A stretch of DNA of 64,000 nucleotides from Nitrobacteraceae bacterium AZCC 1564 (GCA_036924835.1 JBAGRR010000001.1:5843001-5907000), one strand, 5' to 3'. Counted from the stretch's first letter, positions 25,394-36,624 are shown. Program-made: numbers and translations. Notes: a model not told the origin generated them from the sequence alone.

Positions 25394-27673
25394 ATGGCGA
25401 CTTGGCGCCAAAATCATCAAATGCAGGCAGCAGCCGATGTGGGCGCAGTGACCCAGGCTGAGGCGTCAACGGCTGCGAAAAAACCGACGCGCGCCAAAAT
25501 GATGCGGCAATACGATCTGGTCGATCGGGTTCGTGCCTACAATCCGAACACCGACGAGGACTTGCTGAACAGGGCCTATGTCTATGCGATGATGGCGCAT
25601 GGCGAGCAGACACGCGCCTCGGGCGATCCTTATTTTTCGCATCCGCTGGAAGTGGCAGCCATCCTGACGAATCTGAAGCTCGACGATGCGACCATCGTCG
25701 CGGCCCTGCTGCACGACACGATCGAAGACACCGAATCAACGCGTGCAGAGATCGATCAGATTTTCGGCAAGGAAATTGGCGCGCTGGTTGAGGGACTGAC
25801 CAAACTCAAACGGTTGGAACTTGTATCACGCGAGGCCAAGCAGGCCGAGAATCTGCGCAAGCTGTTGCTCGCCATCGCCGATGACGTGCGTGTGCTGCTC
25901 GTCAAACTCGCGGATAGATTGCATAATATGCGCACGCTGGAGTTTGTGCCTCCGGCGTCGCGGCGGCGAATTGCCGAAGAGACACTCGATATCTATGCGC
26001 CGCTCGCCGGCCGCATGGGTATGCAGAAGATGCGCGAGGAGCTGGAAGACCTGTCGTTTCGTGTCCTCGATCCGGACGCGCACCTGGTGGTTGAGCAGCG
26101 GCTGGATGCGCTCGAGGAGCGCAATCGCAATTTGATCGGCGAGATTGAGTCCCAACTCGTCGCCAAGCTCGCGAAGAATGGAATCACTGCGCAGGTGAAA
26201 GGCCGGCGCAAGCAACCGTTCTCGATCTGGGTGAAGATGGAGCGAAAGTCGATCGGCTTCGAGCAGCTCTCGGACATCTTCGGATTCCGTGTCATCGTGA
26301 AGAGCCTCGAAGAGGTGTATGGCACGGTCGGTATCGTGCACACCACCTGGCCGGTCGTTCCGGGCCGCTTCAAGGACTACATCTCGACGCCGAAGCAGAA
26401 TGATTACCGCTCCATCCACACAACAGTGATCGGGCCTGGCAAGCAGCGCGTCGAACTGCAGATCCGAACCGAGGAGATGGATCGCGTCAACGAATACGGT
26501 ATCGCCGCGCATGCCTTTTACAAGGACGGCATTGGTTCACCGACCGAAATGCTTAACCGCGAGTCCAATGCGTTTGCGTGGTTACGGCATACGATCGAAG
26601 TGCTTTCGGAAAGCGCCAATCCCGAAGAGTTTCTGGAACACACCAAGATGGAGTTGTTCCACGATCAGGTGTTCTGCTTCACGCCTAAAGGAAAACTCAT
26701 TGCGCTGCCGCGGCATGCCAACGTCATCGACTTCGCCTATGCTGTGCACACCGACGTCGGCAACAGCGCGGTCGGCTGCAAGATCAACGGCAAGTTCGCG
26801 CCGCTGTCGTCCGAGTTGGAGAACGGCGACCAGGTCGAAGTGCTGACATCGCAGGCGCAATCTGCGCCGCCGAGTGCATGGGAAGCGCTTGCCGTCACCG
26901 GCAAGGCGCGCGCCGCGATCCGCCGTGCCACCCGCGCCGCTGTGCGGGACCAGTACGCAGGGCTCGGACGGCGCATCGTTGAGCGTCTGTTCATGCGTGC
27001 GAAGATTGCCTATGCCGATGACAAGTTGAAAGGCGCACTGCCGCGGCTAGCGCGATCCTCGATCGACGATGTGATGGCTGCGGTTGGACGCGGCGAGATG
27101 AAGGCCTCCGATGTCGCGCGTGCAATGTATCCCGACTACAAGGAAGAAGCTCGCATCGGAGCGAAGAAGGTCGTCGGATCAACTCCCAAGACGAAAACGC
27201 CTGCGGACATCAAGACATCAACCGCGATTCCAATTCGCGGCATCAACTCGGACCTGCCGGTGAAGTTCGCACCGAATGGCGGTGCTGTGCCGGGTGATCG
27301 CATTGTCGGCATCGTCACGCCAGGTGAGGGGATCACGATCTATCCGATCCAGGCCCCCGCGCTGAAGGATTTCGAGGAAGAGCCAGAGCGCTGGCTCGAT
27401 GTTCGCTGGGATATCGAGGAAATGGCGCCGCAACGTTTTCCGGCGCGACTGTACGTGCAGAACGTCAATGAACCGGGAAGTCTTGCCCAGGTTGCCGGCG
27501 TCATTGCCGAACACGACGGCAATATCGACAATATCAGCATGAGTCGCCGATCACCTGATTTTACGGACCTGACCATCGATCTGGAGGTCTATGACCTCAA
27601 GCATTTGAACGCTATCATTTCTCAGTTGCGCGCAAAGGCGGTGGTCGCCAACGTCGAGCGCGTCAACGGCTAG
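25394..27673 (+). CDS. rsh: Bifunctional (p)ppGpp synthetase/hydrolase
   Basis: The 759-residue Rel/SpoT homologue controls the stringent response. The HD hydrolase domain is intact (SHP near 83; HDTIED at 107-112; LADRLHNMRTL). The synthetase domain has FGFRVIV and NDYRSIHTTVIGP with the GPGKQRVELQIRT segment. The TGS domain (LPRHANVIDFAYAVHTDVGN) and C-terminal ACT domain (LAQVAGVIAEHDGNIDNISM) follow. ATG 25394 is chosen because the upstream in-frame extension lacks family character. The TAG stop lies inside the CTAG of a hairpin unit. Confidence 0.96.
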   Translation: MATWRQNHQMQAAADVGAVTQAEASTAAKKPTRAKMMRQYDLVDRVRAYNPNTDEDLLNRAYVYAMMAHGEQTRASGDPYFSHPLEVAAILTNLKLDDATIVAALLHDTIEDTESTRAEIDQIFGKEIGALVEGLTKLKRLELVSREAKQAENLRKLLLAIADDVRVLLVKLADRLHNMRTLEFVPPASRRRIAEETLDIYAPLAGRMGMQKMREELEDLSFRVLDPDAHLVVEQRLDALEERNRNLIGEIESQLVAKLAKNGITAQVKGRRKQPFSIWVKMERKSIGFEQLSDIFGFRVIVKSLEEVYGTVGIVHTTWPVVPGRFKDYISTPKQNDYRSIHTTVIGPGKQRVELQIRTEEMDRVNEYGIAAHAFYKDGIGSPTEMLNRESNAFAWLRHTIEVLSESANPEEFLEHTKMELFHDQVFCFTPKGKLIALPRHANVIDFAYAVHTDVGNSAVGCKINGKFAPLSSELENGDQVEVLTSQAQSAPPSAWEALAVTGKARAAIRRATRAAVRDQYAGLGRRIVERLFMRAKIAYADDKLKGALPRLARSSIDDVMAAVGRGEMKASDVARAMYPDYKEEARIGAKKVVGSTPKTKTPADIKTSTAIPIRGINSDLPVKFAPNGGAVPGDRIVGIVTPGEGITIYPIQAPALKDFEEEPERWLDVRWDIEEMAPQRFPARLYVQNVNEPGSLAQVAGVIAEHDGNIDNISMSRRSPDFTDLTIDLEVYDLKHLNAIISQLRAKAVVANVERVNG

Positions 27674-27836
27674 TGTCCCGAATCCAAAGTTCGCTTGATC
27701 GTGCAGCGGGCTCCATAACGAACTTTGGATTCGAGAGGACACTAGCCGAAATATAAATCTAGTGCGGTTTTGGATCTGACGTTCGTATGATGGACCAGCA
27801 GCTAATACTGATACGAACGTCAGATCCACCGCACTA
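27670..27836. mobile_element. CTAG double-hairpin unit (A + inverted C)
   Basis: Hairpin A (27670-27745) begins at the CTAG containing the rsh stop codon. After a 13-nt spacer, hairpin C occurs in reverse (27759-27836, arm GGATCTGACGTTCGTAT with the extra TTT now in the 5' arm) and ends in a degenerate CTAT. A with C is an unusual pairing, possibly a recombinant unit. Confidence 0.8.
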
Positions 27837-27875
27837 TAAGCGTCATCCTTCTGTCATCTGGTTTTGGATTTTCCC

Positions 27876-28643
27876 ATGCCGACAACTCTTCCGCTCCGTC
27901 TCGGGGTTAACGTCGATCACGTGGCCACGCTACGCAATGCGCGCGGTGGCCATGTGCCTGATCCGGTGCGTGCCGCTCATCTTGCCATCGAGGCGGGGGC
28001 AGACGGCATTACTGCGCATCTGCGCGAAGACCGTCGTCATATCCGCGACGATGACATGGCGCGGTTGAAAGCAGAGATTTCAAAGCCGCTCAATTTTGAG
28101 ATGGCAGCCACCGCCGAGATGCTGCAGATCGCGCTGGCGACCAAACCGCATGCGGCATGTCTCGTTCCGGAGCATCGCACGGAAGTCACCACCGAAGGCG
28201 GGCTTGATGTGGTCGGTCAGCGCGATGCGCTTGGACCGTTCATCGCACGGCTGAGCGATGCTGGTGTCCGCGTGTCGCTGTTCATCGCCGCCGATCCGGA
28301 TCAGATCGAAATGGCAGCGAAACTGAAGGCGCCGGTCATCGAGATCCACGTGGGCGCCTGGTGTGATGCTGTGGTCGAGGGACAGAAGGACAAGGCCGAG
28401 CACGAGTGGCAGCGCATTGTCACTGGGGCCGCGCTGGCGCAATCCGCCGGGCTTGAGGTGCATGCCGGGCACGGCCTCGACTACAAGACCGCGCAGACCA
28501 TTTCGAGCCTGCCGCAGGTCGTGGAACTCAACATCGGTCATTTCATGATGGGTGAGGCGATGTTCATCGGGCTTCCGCAGTGTGTCCGTGACATGCGTGC
28601 CGCGATGGACAGGGGGCGCAAGCTGATCCGGGCCCACGCATGA
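27876..28643 (+). CDS. pdxJ: Pyridoxine 5'-phosphate synthase
   Basis: PdxJ condenses 1-deoxyxylulose-5-phosphate with 3-amino-2-oxopropyl phosphate to form pyridoxine phosphate (vitamin B6). The 255-residue TIM barrel has [31 protein letters not shown], the [19 protein letters not shown] block, HVGAW, and [14 protein letters not shown]. It overlaps acpS by 4 bp (ATGA). This pdxJ-acpS-lepB-rnc-era order is classic for proteobacteria. Confidence 0.97.
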   Translation: MPTTLPLRLGVNVDHVATLRNARGGHVPDPVRAAHLAIEAGADGITAHLREDRRHIRDDDMARLKAEISKPLNFEMAATAEMLQIALATKPHAACLVPEHRTEVTTEGGLDVVGQRDALGPFIARLSDAGVRVSLFIAADPDQIEMAAKLKAPVIEIHVGAWCDAVVEGQKDKAEHEWQRIVTGAALAQSAGLEVHAGHGLDYKTAQTISSLPQVVELNIGHFMMGEAMFIGLPQCVRDMRAAMDRGRKLIRAHA

Positions 28644-29059
28644 TCATTGGGATTGGTTCAGACCTCATCGACATCACGCGCATTGAAAAGGTGATCGGGC
28701 GGCACGGGGACCGGTTCCTGGACCGCATCTTTACCGACACCGAGCGCGCCAAGGCCGAGCGCCGCGCCAAGGCGCCGAAAATGGTCTGGGCGACCTACGC
28801 CAAGCGTTTTGCGGCCAAGGAGGCCTGTTCCAAGGCCTTAGGCACGGGAATCCGGCAAGGCGTCTGGTGGCGGGACATGGGGGTAGTCAACCTTCCAGGC
28901 GGGCGCCCCTCAATGAAATTGACGGGCGGGGCGCTCGCGCGGCTCGAATCCCTCACGCCCAAGGGCTTTGAGGCCCGAATTGACCTGACAATCACGGATG
29001 ACTGGCCGCTTGCGCAGGCTTTCGTCGTTATCTCGGCGGTCCCGGCCGCCATCGGCTAA
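28640..29059 (+). CDS. acpS: Holo-[acyl-carrier-protein] synthase
   Basis: AcpS transfers 4'-phosphopantetheine from CoA to a Ser of ACP, needed for fatty acid synthesis. The 139-residue product has the signature [18 protein letters not shown] with the Mg-binding Asp, [10 protein letters not shown], and [16 protein letters not shown] with the catalytic Glu. The start overlaps the pdxJ stop. Confidence 0.97.
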   Translation: MIIGIGSDLIDITRIEKVIGRHGDRFLDRIFTDTERAKAERRAKAPKMVWATYAKRFAAKEACSKALGTGIRQGVWWRDMGVVNLPGGRPSMKLTGGALARLESLTPKGFEARIDLTITDDWPLAQAFVVISAVPAAIG

Positions 29060-29266
29060 AGTGCTACCATCTCGGGCAGCGAAATCTGCCTGAATCTAAA
29101 ATTCACTGATTTGTCAGGCCATTAGCAAGATTTCATCCGGCGCTTCATTGCGCCCCCTGCGACAACAGTCTAAAACCCGCGCGGGTGATTTGGCTGGCTT
29201 TCCGGTTCGGCGGATCACTTGCCGGCGGGGGCCGCAAGCACTTCGAACCCAGGACCTGAAAGAGCA

Positions 29267-30025
29267 ATGAGCGTGACATCTCCGGCGAAATCCGAAGGCG
29301 GCGTTGGCGAAACCATTCGCGTCGTCATTCACGCGCTCATCATTGCGCTTGTGATCCGCACATTCCTGTTTCAGCCCTTCAACATCCCGTCCGGATCGAT
29401 GAAGGCGACTTTGCTGGTGGGTGATTACCTTTTCGTCTCGAAATATTCCTATGGCTACAGCCACTATTCGATCCCGCTGTCGCCGCGCATTTTCTCGGGT
29501 CGTATTTTTGGTTCTGATCCCCAGCGCGGCGATGTCGTTGTCTTTCGTCTGCCGAAGGACGACACGACCGATTACATCAAGCGCGTGATCGGATTGCCGG
29601 GCGATCGCATCCAGATGAAAGAGGGGCTTCTCTACATCAACGACAAGCCCGTCCAGCGTCAACGGTTGCCGGATTTCATCGGCGAGGACCCTTGCGGTTC
29701 GGATGCGACGGCGCGCGTCAAGCAATGGCAGGAGACGCTTCCGAACGGTGTGACCTACAAGACGCTCGACTGTGTCGATAATGGTTTCTACGACAACACC
29801 AACGTTTACACCGTCCCGCCCGGACACTTCTTCATGATGGGCGACAATCGCGACAACTCGACAGACAGCCGCGTGTTGTCTGCTGTGGGTTATGTGCCAT
29901 CGGAGAACTTGATCGGTCGCGCGCAGATGATTTTCTTCTCCATTGCTGAAGGCGAACAAGCCTGGCAGTTCTGGCGGTGGCCGGTCGCGGTCCGCTGGAA
30001 TCGCATTTTCTCTATCGTGCGATGA
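29267..30025 (+). CDS. lepB: Signal peptidase I
   Basis: LepB cleaves signal peptides at the periplasmic face of the inner membrane. The 252-residue product has one N-terminal membrane segment (VVIHALIIALVIRTFLF), then the catalytic Ser44 in IPSGSMKATLLVGD and the general base Lys105 in DYIKRVIGLPGD. The MGDNRDNSTDSR box follows near residue 190. ATG 29267 removes a non-family extension. It overlaps rnc by ATGA. Confidence 0.97.
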   Translation: MSVTSPAKSEGGVGETIRVVIHALIIALVIRTFLFQPFNIPSGSMKATLLVGDYLFVSKYSYGYSHYSIPLSPRIFSGRIFGSDPQRGDVVVFRLPKDDTTDYIKRVIGLPGDRIQMKEGLLYINDKPVQRQRLPDFIGEDPCGSDATARVKQWQETLPNGVTYKTLDCVDNGFYDNTNVYTVPPGHFFMMGDNRDNSTDSRVLSAVGYVPSENLIGRAQMIFFSIAEGEQAWQFWRWPVAVRWNRIFSIVR

Positions 30026-30837
30026 ACGGCGACAGCGCACCCACGAAGCCTTCGCTGACAATGGATGACGCTGCGGGTGGTGGCCCCGGCGATGCACCGC
30101 CTGTGAAAAAGAAGGCGGTACGGAAGCCGAGCGCCAAGGCCGCCGCCAAGATCGTCGAGCAGCGCCTCGGTCATACGTTTGCCGATCCGTCGCTGCTGGC
30201 GACCGCCTTTACTCATGTTTCCGCATTGAAGTCGGCGCGTAACCGGACTGACAGCTATCAGCGGCTCGAGTTTCTCGGCGATCACGTGCTCGGGCTGATT
30301 GTATCAGACATGCTTTATCGCGCCTTCCCGAAAGCTGATGAAGGCGAATTGTCCAAGCGCCTTGCGGATCTCGTCCGCCGGGAAGCTTGCGCCGATGTTG
30401 CGAAATCGCTTGGCCTTGATGAGGCGATCAAGCTTGGTTCGGTCGGCGCTGGTGCGAGTGCGCGGCTGCGCAATTCGGTACTCGGCGACATCTGCGAAGC
30501 GGTGATCGGTGCCGTATTTCTCGACGGTGGATATGCGGCTGCGGCGCAGTTCGTTGAACGCAACTGGACCGAGCGTATGCGCAAGCCGGTTCGGCCCTTG
30601 CGAGATCCCAAGACTGTTCTCCAGGAGTGGGCGCAGGGCAAAGGCTTGCCGACGCCGGTTTATCGCGAAGTGGAGCGAACAGGCCCGCATCATGATCCAC
30701 AGTTCCGCGTTGCCGTGGAGCTGCCTGGCCTGACGCCTGCGGAAGGTGTCGGCGGCAGCAAGCGCGCGGCGGAAAAGGTCGCCGCCACGGCGCTGTTGAA
30801 GCGCGAAGGCGTAACAGGCGGTAGCAATGATGGCTGA
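30022..30837 (+). CDS. rnc: Ribonuclease III
   Basis: RNase III cuts double-stranded RNA in rRNA processing and sRNA-dependent decay. The 271-residue product has a Lys/Ala/Pro-rich N-terminal extension of about 40 residues, the signature QRLEFLGDHVLGLIVSDMLY with catalytic acidic residues, and GDICEAVIGAVFLDGGY with the second acidic cluster. The C-terminal dsRNA-binding domain has DPKTVLQEWAQGKGLPTPVY and GSKRAAEKVAATALL. It overlaps lepB by 4 bp and era by 11 bp, so translation is coupled. Confidence 0.97.
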   Translation: MNGDSAPTKPSLTMDDAAGGGPGDAPPVKKKAVRKPSAKAAAKIVEQRLGHTFADPSLLATAFTHVSALKSARNRTDSYQRLEFLGDHVLGLIVSDMLYRAFPKADEGELSKRLADLVRREACADVAKSLGLDEAIKLGSVGAGASARLRNSVLGDICEAVIGAVFLDGGYAAAAQFVERNWTERMRKPVRPLRDPKTVLQEWAQGKGLPTPVYREVERTGPHHDPQFRVAVELPGLTPAEGVGGSKRAAEKVAATALLKREGVTGGSNDG

Positions 30838-31753
30838 TCAACAAACAACGGCGGACCGCGAGACGCGCTGCGGCTTCGTCGCGCTGATCGGGGCGCCGAA
30901 CGTCGGCAAGTCGACGCTGGTCAACGCGCTTGTCGGCTCGAAGGTGACCATTGTGTCGCGCAAGGTGCAGACCACGCGCGCGCTGATCCGCGGCATTGTC
31001 GTTGAAGACAATGCGCAGATCATTCTGGTCGACACGCCCGGCATCTTCGCGCCGAAGCGGCGTCTCGATCGCGCGATGGTGTCGACTGCGTGGAGCGGTG
31101 CGCACGACGCCGATCTCGTGTGCGTGCTGCTGGATGCGCGGGCCGGGATCGACGATGAGGCGGATGCGATCTTCACCAGGCTCGAAAGCGTCAATCATCC
31201 GAAAATCCTTGTGCTGAACAAAGTGGATCTGGTGCAGCGGGAAAAGCTGCTCGCGCTTGCCCAGAAAGCGAACGAGCGCCTGAACTTCTCGCAGACATTC
31301 ATGGTGTCGGCGCTAAGCGGCGACGGGGTGGACGATTTGCGTCGGGCGCTGGCTCGCGCCGTTCCCATGGGGCCATTCCATTATCCCGAGGACCAGATGT
31401 CGGATGCACCGATGCGGCATCTGGCGGCGGAAATCACGCGTGAGAAGATCTATCGCCACCTGCATCAGGAGTTGCCCTATCAGTCGACGGTCGAGACCGA
31501 TACATGGACCGAGCGCAAGGACAATTCCGTGCGGATCGAGCAGACGATCTTTGTCGAGCGCGACAGTCAGCGAAAGATCGTGCTCGGCAAAGGCGGTGCA
31601 ACCATCAAGGCCATCGGGGCGGACGCCCGCAAGGAGATCGCGGAAATCGTCGGCCAGCCGGTGCATTTGTTCTTGTTTGTGAAGGTGCGTGATGGCTGGG
31701 GCGACGACCCGGAGCGCTACCGCGAAATGGGACTGGAGTTCCCGAAAGAATGA
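30827..31753 (+). CDS. era: GTPase Era
   Basis: Era binds 16S rRNA and aids 30S maturation. The 308-residue product has the P-loop GAPNVGKST (residues 22-30), switch II DTPGIF, and NKVD. The C-terminal KH domain has [20 protein letters not shown] and [12 protein letters not shown]. Start codons at 30827 and 30830 are both possible. It overlaps rnc upstream and the small membrane-protein gene downstream (ATGA). Confidence 0.97.
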   Translation: MMADQQTTADRETRCGFVALIGAPNVGKSTLVNALVGSKVTIVSRKVQTTRALIRGIVVEDNAQIILVDTPGIFAPKRRLDRAMVSTAWSGAHDADLVCVLLDARAGIDDEADAIFTRLESVNHPKILVLNKVDLVQREKLLALAQKANERLNFSQTFMVSALSGDGVDDLRRALARAVPMGPFHYPEDQMSDAPMRHLAAEITREKIYRHLHQELPYQSTVETDTWTERKDNSVRIEQTIFVERDSQRKIVLGKGGATIKAIGADARKEIAEIVGQPVHLFLFVKVRDGWGDDPERYREMGLEFPKE

Positions 31754-32157
31754 CACGGCCCGACGTCGCAATTCCAAAGCACATCTTCTACTTCGAGGTG
31801 CTGCTTTATCTGTCGCTTTTGCTCGACTCACTGTCGATGGCGTTTCGCCGCGATGCATTCAACGATCTCGGCGATATGGCGCCTGCGGAAGCAAAGCTGA
31901 TCACGGCAGTGCTTCTGCTGTTCCTCGTTTATCTGGTCTGGCTTGCGGCACATCGGCGACAGAACTGGGCGCGGATGGTTTTGCTGGTATTGCTCGTGAT
32001 GTCGGTGATCTCGGTCGCCGCGATGATCAACGAGACTGGCTGGCAACTGGCGACCTTCGTCGATTTCATCTCGGCGGCGCTCACGGCGGCCGGGCTGTTC
32101 TTTTCCTTTACCGGCGATGCGCAAGGCTGGTTCGCGCCATCGGGCGGACGGCGTTAA
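31750..32157 (+). CDS. Small membrane protein, unknown function
   Basis: The 135-residue product has four predicted membrane segments (around [55 protein letters not shown] and [18 protein letters not shown]). It has no motif I recognise. Its ATG overlaps the era stop, and recO follows after 32 bp, so it belongs to the lepB-rnc-era-recO operon. The role is unknown. Confidence 0.8.
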   Translation: MTRPDVAIPKHIFYFEVLLYLSLLLDSLSMAFRRDAFNDLGDMAPAEAKLITAVLLLFLVYLVWLAAHRRQNWARMVLLVLLVMSVISVAAMINETGWQLATFVDFISAALTAAGLFFSFTGDAQGWFAPSGGRR

Positions 32158-32189
32158 ATCAACCCGCGAATTCGTGTAAACTTCGCGTC

Positions 32190-32939
32190 ATGGAGTGGAC
32201 CGACGAAGGCATCATCTTAGGGACACGGCGTCATGGCGAATCCAGTGCCATCGTCGAGTTGATGACGCGTTCCCATGGCCGGCATCTTGGTTTGGTGCGT
32301 GGCGGCGCTGGGTCGCGAATGCGGCCTCTGCTGCAGCCTGGCAATACGGTCAATGCGGTCTGGCGCGCGCGGCTCGATGAGCACCTCGGATATTATGCGC
32401 TCGAAGGAACCAAGCTTCGCGCGGCGACGATGTTCGGCTCGCCGCACGCGGTCTATGGCGTCACGCATCTGGCATCGCTGGTGCGCCTGTTGCCGGAGCG
32501 TGATCCGCACGAAGACATCTATGAGACGGTCGAGGCCATCCTCGATGATTTCGAGAATGCGGGTGAGGCGGGCGTTCATCTGGTCAGGTTTGAACTTGCC
32601 ATGCTCACAGAGCTCGGCTTTGGCCTTGATCTCACCGCCTGTGCCGCCACCGGCACGGTGAAAGATCTTGTTTATGTCTCGCCAAAGTCGGGCGCCGCGG
32701 TGTCGCGGCAGGCGGGAGAGCCATGGCGGGATCGTCTGCTGCGTCTGCCGCCGTTTCTGCAGGAGGGGGGCGCCGGCACTAACAGCTGGTCCAGTCTGGA
32801 TCTGGAAGACGGCTTCCGGCTGACAGGGATGTTCCTGCTGCGGAATGTTCTGGAGCCGCGGGGGCAGGGACACTCCGACGCTCGCGAGGGGTTCATAGCG
32901 GCTGTCACACGGCCCCGTCCACGTGCGGTGGAAGGATAA
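32190..32939 (+). CDS. recO: DNA repair protein RecO
   Basis: RecO works with RecR and RecF to load RecA at gaps coated by SSB. The 249-residue product begins [20 protein letters not shown], the OB-fold start, followed by [21 protein letters not shown] helical C-terminal domain ends in [14 protein letters not shown] 32190 gives the canonical N-terminus. A bidirectional terminator follows. Confidence 0.95.
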   Translation: MEWTDEGIILGTRRHGESSAIVELMTRSHGRHLGLVRGGAGSRMRPLLQPGNTVNAVWRARLDEHLGYYALEGTKLRAATMFGSPHAVYGVTHLASLVRLLPERDPHEDIYETVEAILDDFENAGEAGVHLVRFELAMLTELGFGLDLTACAATGTVKDLVYVSPKSGAAVSRQAGEPWRDRLLRLPPFLQEGGAGTNSWSSLDLEDGFRLTGMFLLRNVLEPRGQGHSDAREGFIAAVTRPRPRAVEG

Positions 32940-32942
32940 AGC

Positions 32943-32971
32943 AAACGGGCCGGAACCATCCGGCCCGGTTT
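32943..32971. terminator. Bidirectional terminator between recO and the Tyr-rich gene
   Basis: AAACGGGCCGGA pairs with TCCGGCCCGGTTT (one-base bulge), with A and T flanks on both sides. It can serve recO and the convergent minus-strand gene. Confidence 0.8.
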
Positions 32972-32990
32972 ACAAAGGGCAGCCTTATGG

Positions 32991-33260
32991 TCAGTAATAG
33001 TAACGTGGCCGGTAATAACGGCGGCCATAATAGCCGTAATAGGGGCGCGGGCCGTAATAGCGCGGATAGGTGCGATAGCAGGTGCGGACCCAGGCATAAC
33101 CGTTCCAGACCGGGTTGCAGACCAGCGCAACGGTCTCCACCTGGCCTGTCGCAGCTCCGGACAAGCCGGCCAGCGGCATGGCTTCGGCCCGGGAGCCGGC
33201 CAGCAAACCGGCGCCAGCCAATGTCACAGCGGCGACCGCAGCCAAAATCAAACGACGCAT
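32991..33260 (-). CDS. Secreted tyrosine-rich small protein
   Basis: The 89-residue product starts with signal peptide MRRLILAAVAAVTLAGAGLL and ends in a Tyr/Arg/Pro-rich tail (YYGPRPYYGYYGRRYYRPRY). Two Cys (ALVCNPV and VRTCYR) could form a disulfide. Similar short exported GYYGRR-type proteins are common in Bradyrhizobium relatives; function unknown. The ribosome-binding site AGGAGG precedes ATG 33260. Confidence 0.75.
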   Translation of the reverse strand: MRRLILAAVAAVTLAGAGLLAGSRAEAMPLAGLSGAATGQVETVALVCNPVWNGYAWVRTCYRTYPRYYGPRPYYGYYGRRYYRPRYYY

Positions 33261-33431
33261 TTCTTCCTCCTCAAGGGAAAACGAGGTGTCGGCACATCCA
33301 GCACGTCGCACTCTCGGCAGCGGGGCTTACGTGTCCGGGCCGGGCAAAATTATGGCGGAACAATTGCGAACAGGCGATGTCCAAATAATTCACTGGTTGT
33401 TCATTTTGCTCGGGAGAGTTAACCCCTAGCC

Positions 33432-35684
33432 ATGGGAAAAAGACTGATTCCGCCAGAGCCGATGGATGTTCAGGAGGTCGCCCTCCGTGAGGCGCTCGAG
33501 GAGCGCTATCTTGCCTATGCGCTGTCCACCATCATGCACCGCGCATTGCCGGACGCCCGTGACGGCTTGAAACCCGTTCATCGCCGCATCCTTTACGGCA
33601 TGCGGCTGCTGCGGCTCGATCCCGGCACGCCGTTCAAGAAGTCCGCCAAGATCGTCGGCGACGTGATGGGTAGTTTCCATCCGCACGGCGACCAGTCGAT
33701 CTACGACGCTCTTGTCCGCCTCGCGCAGGATTTCGCCTCGCGGTATCCACTGGTCGACGGCCAGGGCAACTTCGGCAATATCGACGGCGACAACCCTGCC
33801 GCGTATCGCTACACCGAAGCGCGCATGACGGAAGTCGCGCGGCTGCTGCTGGAAGGCATCGACGAAGATGCCGTTGAATTCCGCGCCAACTACGACGGTC
33901 AGTCGAAAGAGCCGGTAGTCCTGCCCGGTGCGTTCCCGAACCTTCTGGCGAACGGCGCGCAGGGCATCGCGGTCGGTATGGCGACCGCCATCCCGCCGCA
34001 CAATGCGGCCGAGCTCTGCGACGCTGCTCTGCATTTGATCGACAAGCCCGCGACCAAGACGCGTGGCCTACTGCGCTACGTGAAGGGACCGGACTTTCCG
34101 ACCGGCGGCATCGTGGTGGATTCCCATGAGGTCATTCAAGAGGCCTACACCACCGGACGCGGCGCGTTCCGTGTGCGCGCGAAGTGGCACAAGGAAGAAG
34201 GTGCGCGAGGCGCCTGGAATATCGTCGTCACTGAAATTCCATGGCTGGTGCAGAAGTCACGCCTGATCGAGCGCATTGCCGAACTGCTGAACGAAAAGAA
34301 GTTGCTGCTGGTCGGTGACATCCGCGACGAGTCCGCCGAGGACGTCCGCATCGTCATCGAGCCGAAGACGCGCAACGTCGATCCTGAAGTCCTGATGGAG
34401 ACGCTGTTCAAGCAGACCGAGCTTGAAAGCCGCATCTCACTCAATCTCAACGTTCTGGTGAAAGGCCGCATCCCGAAGGTCTTAGGGTTGGCCGAATGTC
34501 TGCGCGAGTGGCTTGATCATCTGCGCGACGTGCTGCTGCGCCGCTCGCACCACCGCAAGGGGCAGATCGAGCATCGCCTCGAAGTGCTCGGCGGTTATCT
34601 CGTCGCGTACCTGAACATCGACAAGGTCATCAAGATCATCCGCACCGAGGATGAGCCCAAGCCCGTCTTGATGAAGACCTTCAAGCTGACCGAAATCCAG
34701 GCGGATGCTATTCTGAACATGCGGCTGCGCAGCTTGCGCAAGCTGGAAGAAATGGAAATCCGCGGCGAAGACCGGGAACTGCGTGCCGAACTGAAAGGCA
34801 TCAATGCGGTGATCGCTTCCGAGGACGAGCAGTGGAAGAAGGTCGGCGAAGGGGTCAAGAAGGTGCGCGACATCTTCGGGCCGAAGACGCCGCTCGGCAA
34901 GCGCCGGACGCAGTTCGCCGACGCGCCTGAGCACGACCTTGCCGCCATCGAGGAAGCTCTGGTCGAGCGCGAACCGATTACGGTGGTCATGTCGGAAAAG
35001 GGATGGGTGCGTACGCTGAAAGGCCACGTCACCGATCTTTCAAATCTGGCATTCAAGACCGACGACAGTCTCGGCTACGCATTCTTCGCCGAGAGCACGT
35101 CGAAGCTGACGTTGTTCGCAAGCAATGGCCGCTTTTACACGCTCGACGCTCAGAAGTTGCCGGGCGGGCGCGGACACGGCGATCCGGTGCGCATGATGAT
35201 CGACATGGAAGGCGATGCTGACATCGTCTCGCTGTTCGTGAGCAAAGGTGGCCGCAAGTTCCTTGTTGCCAGCCATGACGGGCAGGGCTTCGTCGTCAAT
35301 GAGGATGACTGCGTCGCCAACACCCGCAAGGGCAAGCAGGTTCTCAATGTGACGGCGCCGAACAAGGCGGCGGCGATTGCTACGGTCAACGGCGACACGG
35401 TCGCCGTGATCGGCGAGAACCGCAAGATGGTGATCTTCCCGTTGGAGCAGGTTCCGGAAATGGCGCGCGGACGCGGCGTCCGTCTGCAGCGCTACAAGGA
35501 CAAGGGATTGTCCGATGTCATGACCTTCGTCGGCAAGGACGGCATGACGTGGAAGGACACCGCCGGCCGTGACCAGAGCCTGACGTCGAAGGAACTGAAC
35601 GATTGGCGCGGCAACCGTGGCGATGCAGGCCGCCTCGCCAACGGTTTCCCGAAGTCGAACAAGTTCGGCAAGGTGATCGAATAA
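33432..35684 (+). CDS. parC: DNA topoisomerase IV subunit A
   Basis: ParC cuts and rejoins DNA during decatenation, with ParE as ATPase. The 750-residue product has the family start, the quinolone-contact region [17 protein letters not shown] with Gln at the position of the usual Ser, and the catalytic Tyr127 in [14 protein letters not shown]. The C-terminal beta-pinwheel region has [14 protein letters not shown]. An alphaproteobacterial ParC with this length is normal. The start [10 protein letters not shown] is preceded by a 170-bp gap from the divergent Tyr-rich gene. Confidence 0.96.
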   Translation: MGKRLIPPEPMDVQEVALREALEERYLAYALSTIMHRALPDARDGLKPVHRRILYGMRLLRLDPGTPFKKSAKIVGDVMGSFHPHGDQSIYDALVRLAQDFASRYPLVDGQGNFGNIDGDNPAAYRYTEARMTEVARLLLEGIDEDAVEFRANYDGQSKEPVVLPGAFPNLLANGAQGIAVGMATAIPPHNAAELCDAALHLIDKPATKTRGLLRYVKGPDFPTGGIVVDSHEVIQEAYTTGRGAFRVRAKWHKEEGARGAWNIVVTEIPWLVQKSRLIERIAELLNEKKLLLVGDIRDESAEDVRIVIEPKTRNVDPEVLMETLFKQTELESRISLNLNVLVKGRIPKVLGLAECLREWLDHLRDVLLRRSHHRKGQIEHRLEVLGGYLVAYLNIDKVIKIIRTEDEPKPVLMKTFKLTEIQADAILNMRLRSLRKLEEMEIRGEDRELRAELKGINAVIASEDEQWKKVGEGVKKVRDIFGPKTPLGKRRTQFADAPEHDLAAIEEALVEREPITVVMSEKGWVRTLKGHVTDLSNLAFKTDDSLGYAFFAESTSKLTLFASNGRFYTLDAQKLPGGRGHGDPVRMMIDMEGDADIVSLFVSKGGRKFLVASHDGQGFVVNEDDCVANTRKGKQVLNVTAPNKAAAIATVNGDTVAVIGENRKMVIFPLEQVPEMARGRGVRLQRYKDKGLSDVMTFVGKDGMTWKDTAGRDQSLTSKELNDWRGNRGDAGRLANGFPKSNKFGKVIE

Positions 35685-35831
35685 TTCGGATCAGTGAGAA
35701 CACTGCTCAAATTGACGATGGACTCGCCAAAAAGCGGGTCCATTCGTTTTTGGACCCGAAAGTCGGAGGAAAATCATCGGACGTGAACCAGTGTTCCTCT
35801 ATGATGTTCATCCGAGTGGAGCGCCCGAGGA

Positions 35832-36335
35832 ATGCTGAGCATGGTCCGCTATAACGAAATCCGCGACGGTGAAGTCGCCATCGATCGGCCGGCGCCGTCC
35901 GACGCCGGTCTCGTGTTCATTGGCCGTATTCGCACACCATGGACGGACCGCATGATGACACCGCGGCAGGGGAGACACGATGGACCGATCTGCCGGATCG
36001 AGATTTTCGATCCGTGGGTGCCTGCACTGAAGGGGCTTGATCAGTATAGCCAGGTCGAGGTGCTGTACTGGCTGCACGAATCGCGCCGCGATCTTGTCCT
36101 GCAAAGTCCGGCGAGTGACGGCACGACACGAGGAACGTTTTCGCTGCGCTCGCCCGTCCGACCAAATCCTATTGGGACATCAGTTGCCAAATTTGTCGGA
36201 ATGGAGGGCGCGACTGTGCTCGTGCGCGGCCTCGACTGTCTCGATGGCACGCCTCTGATCGATCTCAAGCCCGATCGATGTCAATTCACCCCGATCGCGC
36301 CGCCGCAGCCGGGCGATTTTGAAGCGGAAGCTTGA
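35832..36335 (+). CDS. trmO: tRNA (N6-threonylcarbamoyladenosine37-N6)-methyltransferase TrmO-like
   Basis: The 167-residue product belongs to the TsaA/UPF0066 family, which methylates t6A37 of certain tRNAs using SAM. Conserved blocks are [28 protein letters not shown] and [34 protein letters not shown] with the SAM-binding RPNPIG motif and LIDLKPD follow. It stands alone between parC and the RTX-like genes. Confidence 0.88.
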   Translation: MLSMVRYNEIRDGEVAIDRPAPSDAGLVFIGRIRTPWTDRMMTPRQGRHDGPICRIEIFDPWVPALKGLDQYSQVEVLYWLHESRRDLVLQSPASDGTTRGTFSLRSPVRPNPIGTSVAKFVGMEGATVLVRGLDCLDGTPLIDLKPDRCQFTPIAPPQPGDFEAEA

Positions 36336-36624
36336 TCAATCTTTCGCTGAAGAATTTATGACATCGCTGTAAACCCCCAAGCGAAATAAACTGCGCTCGG
36401 ATTATATCTGCCGTGAAAATCCCGGCATGAATTAAATCGTGAACGGTGAGGCGTGAGCTGGGTATTGACGGGAGTTTCTCGGTCAATTTAATCGGAGTGT
36501 GGTTTGATTTATTTTTGTTCGCTGGGGCGCCTCATTTAATTTAGAAAACAATAAGCGCTCGGACGAATTGGATTCCTGTTGGTTTAGGAAGCTGGTTACG
36601 CAGCAATTCGCCAAGGAGGGAAAC

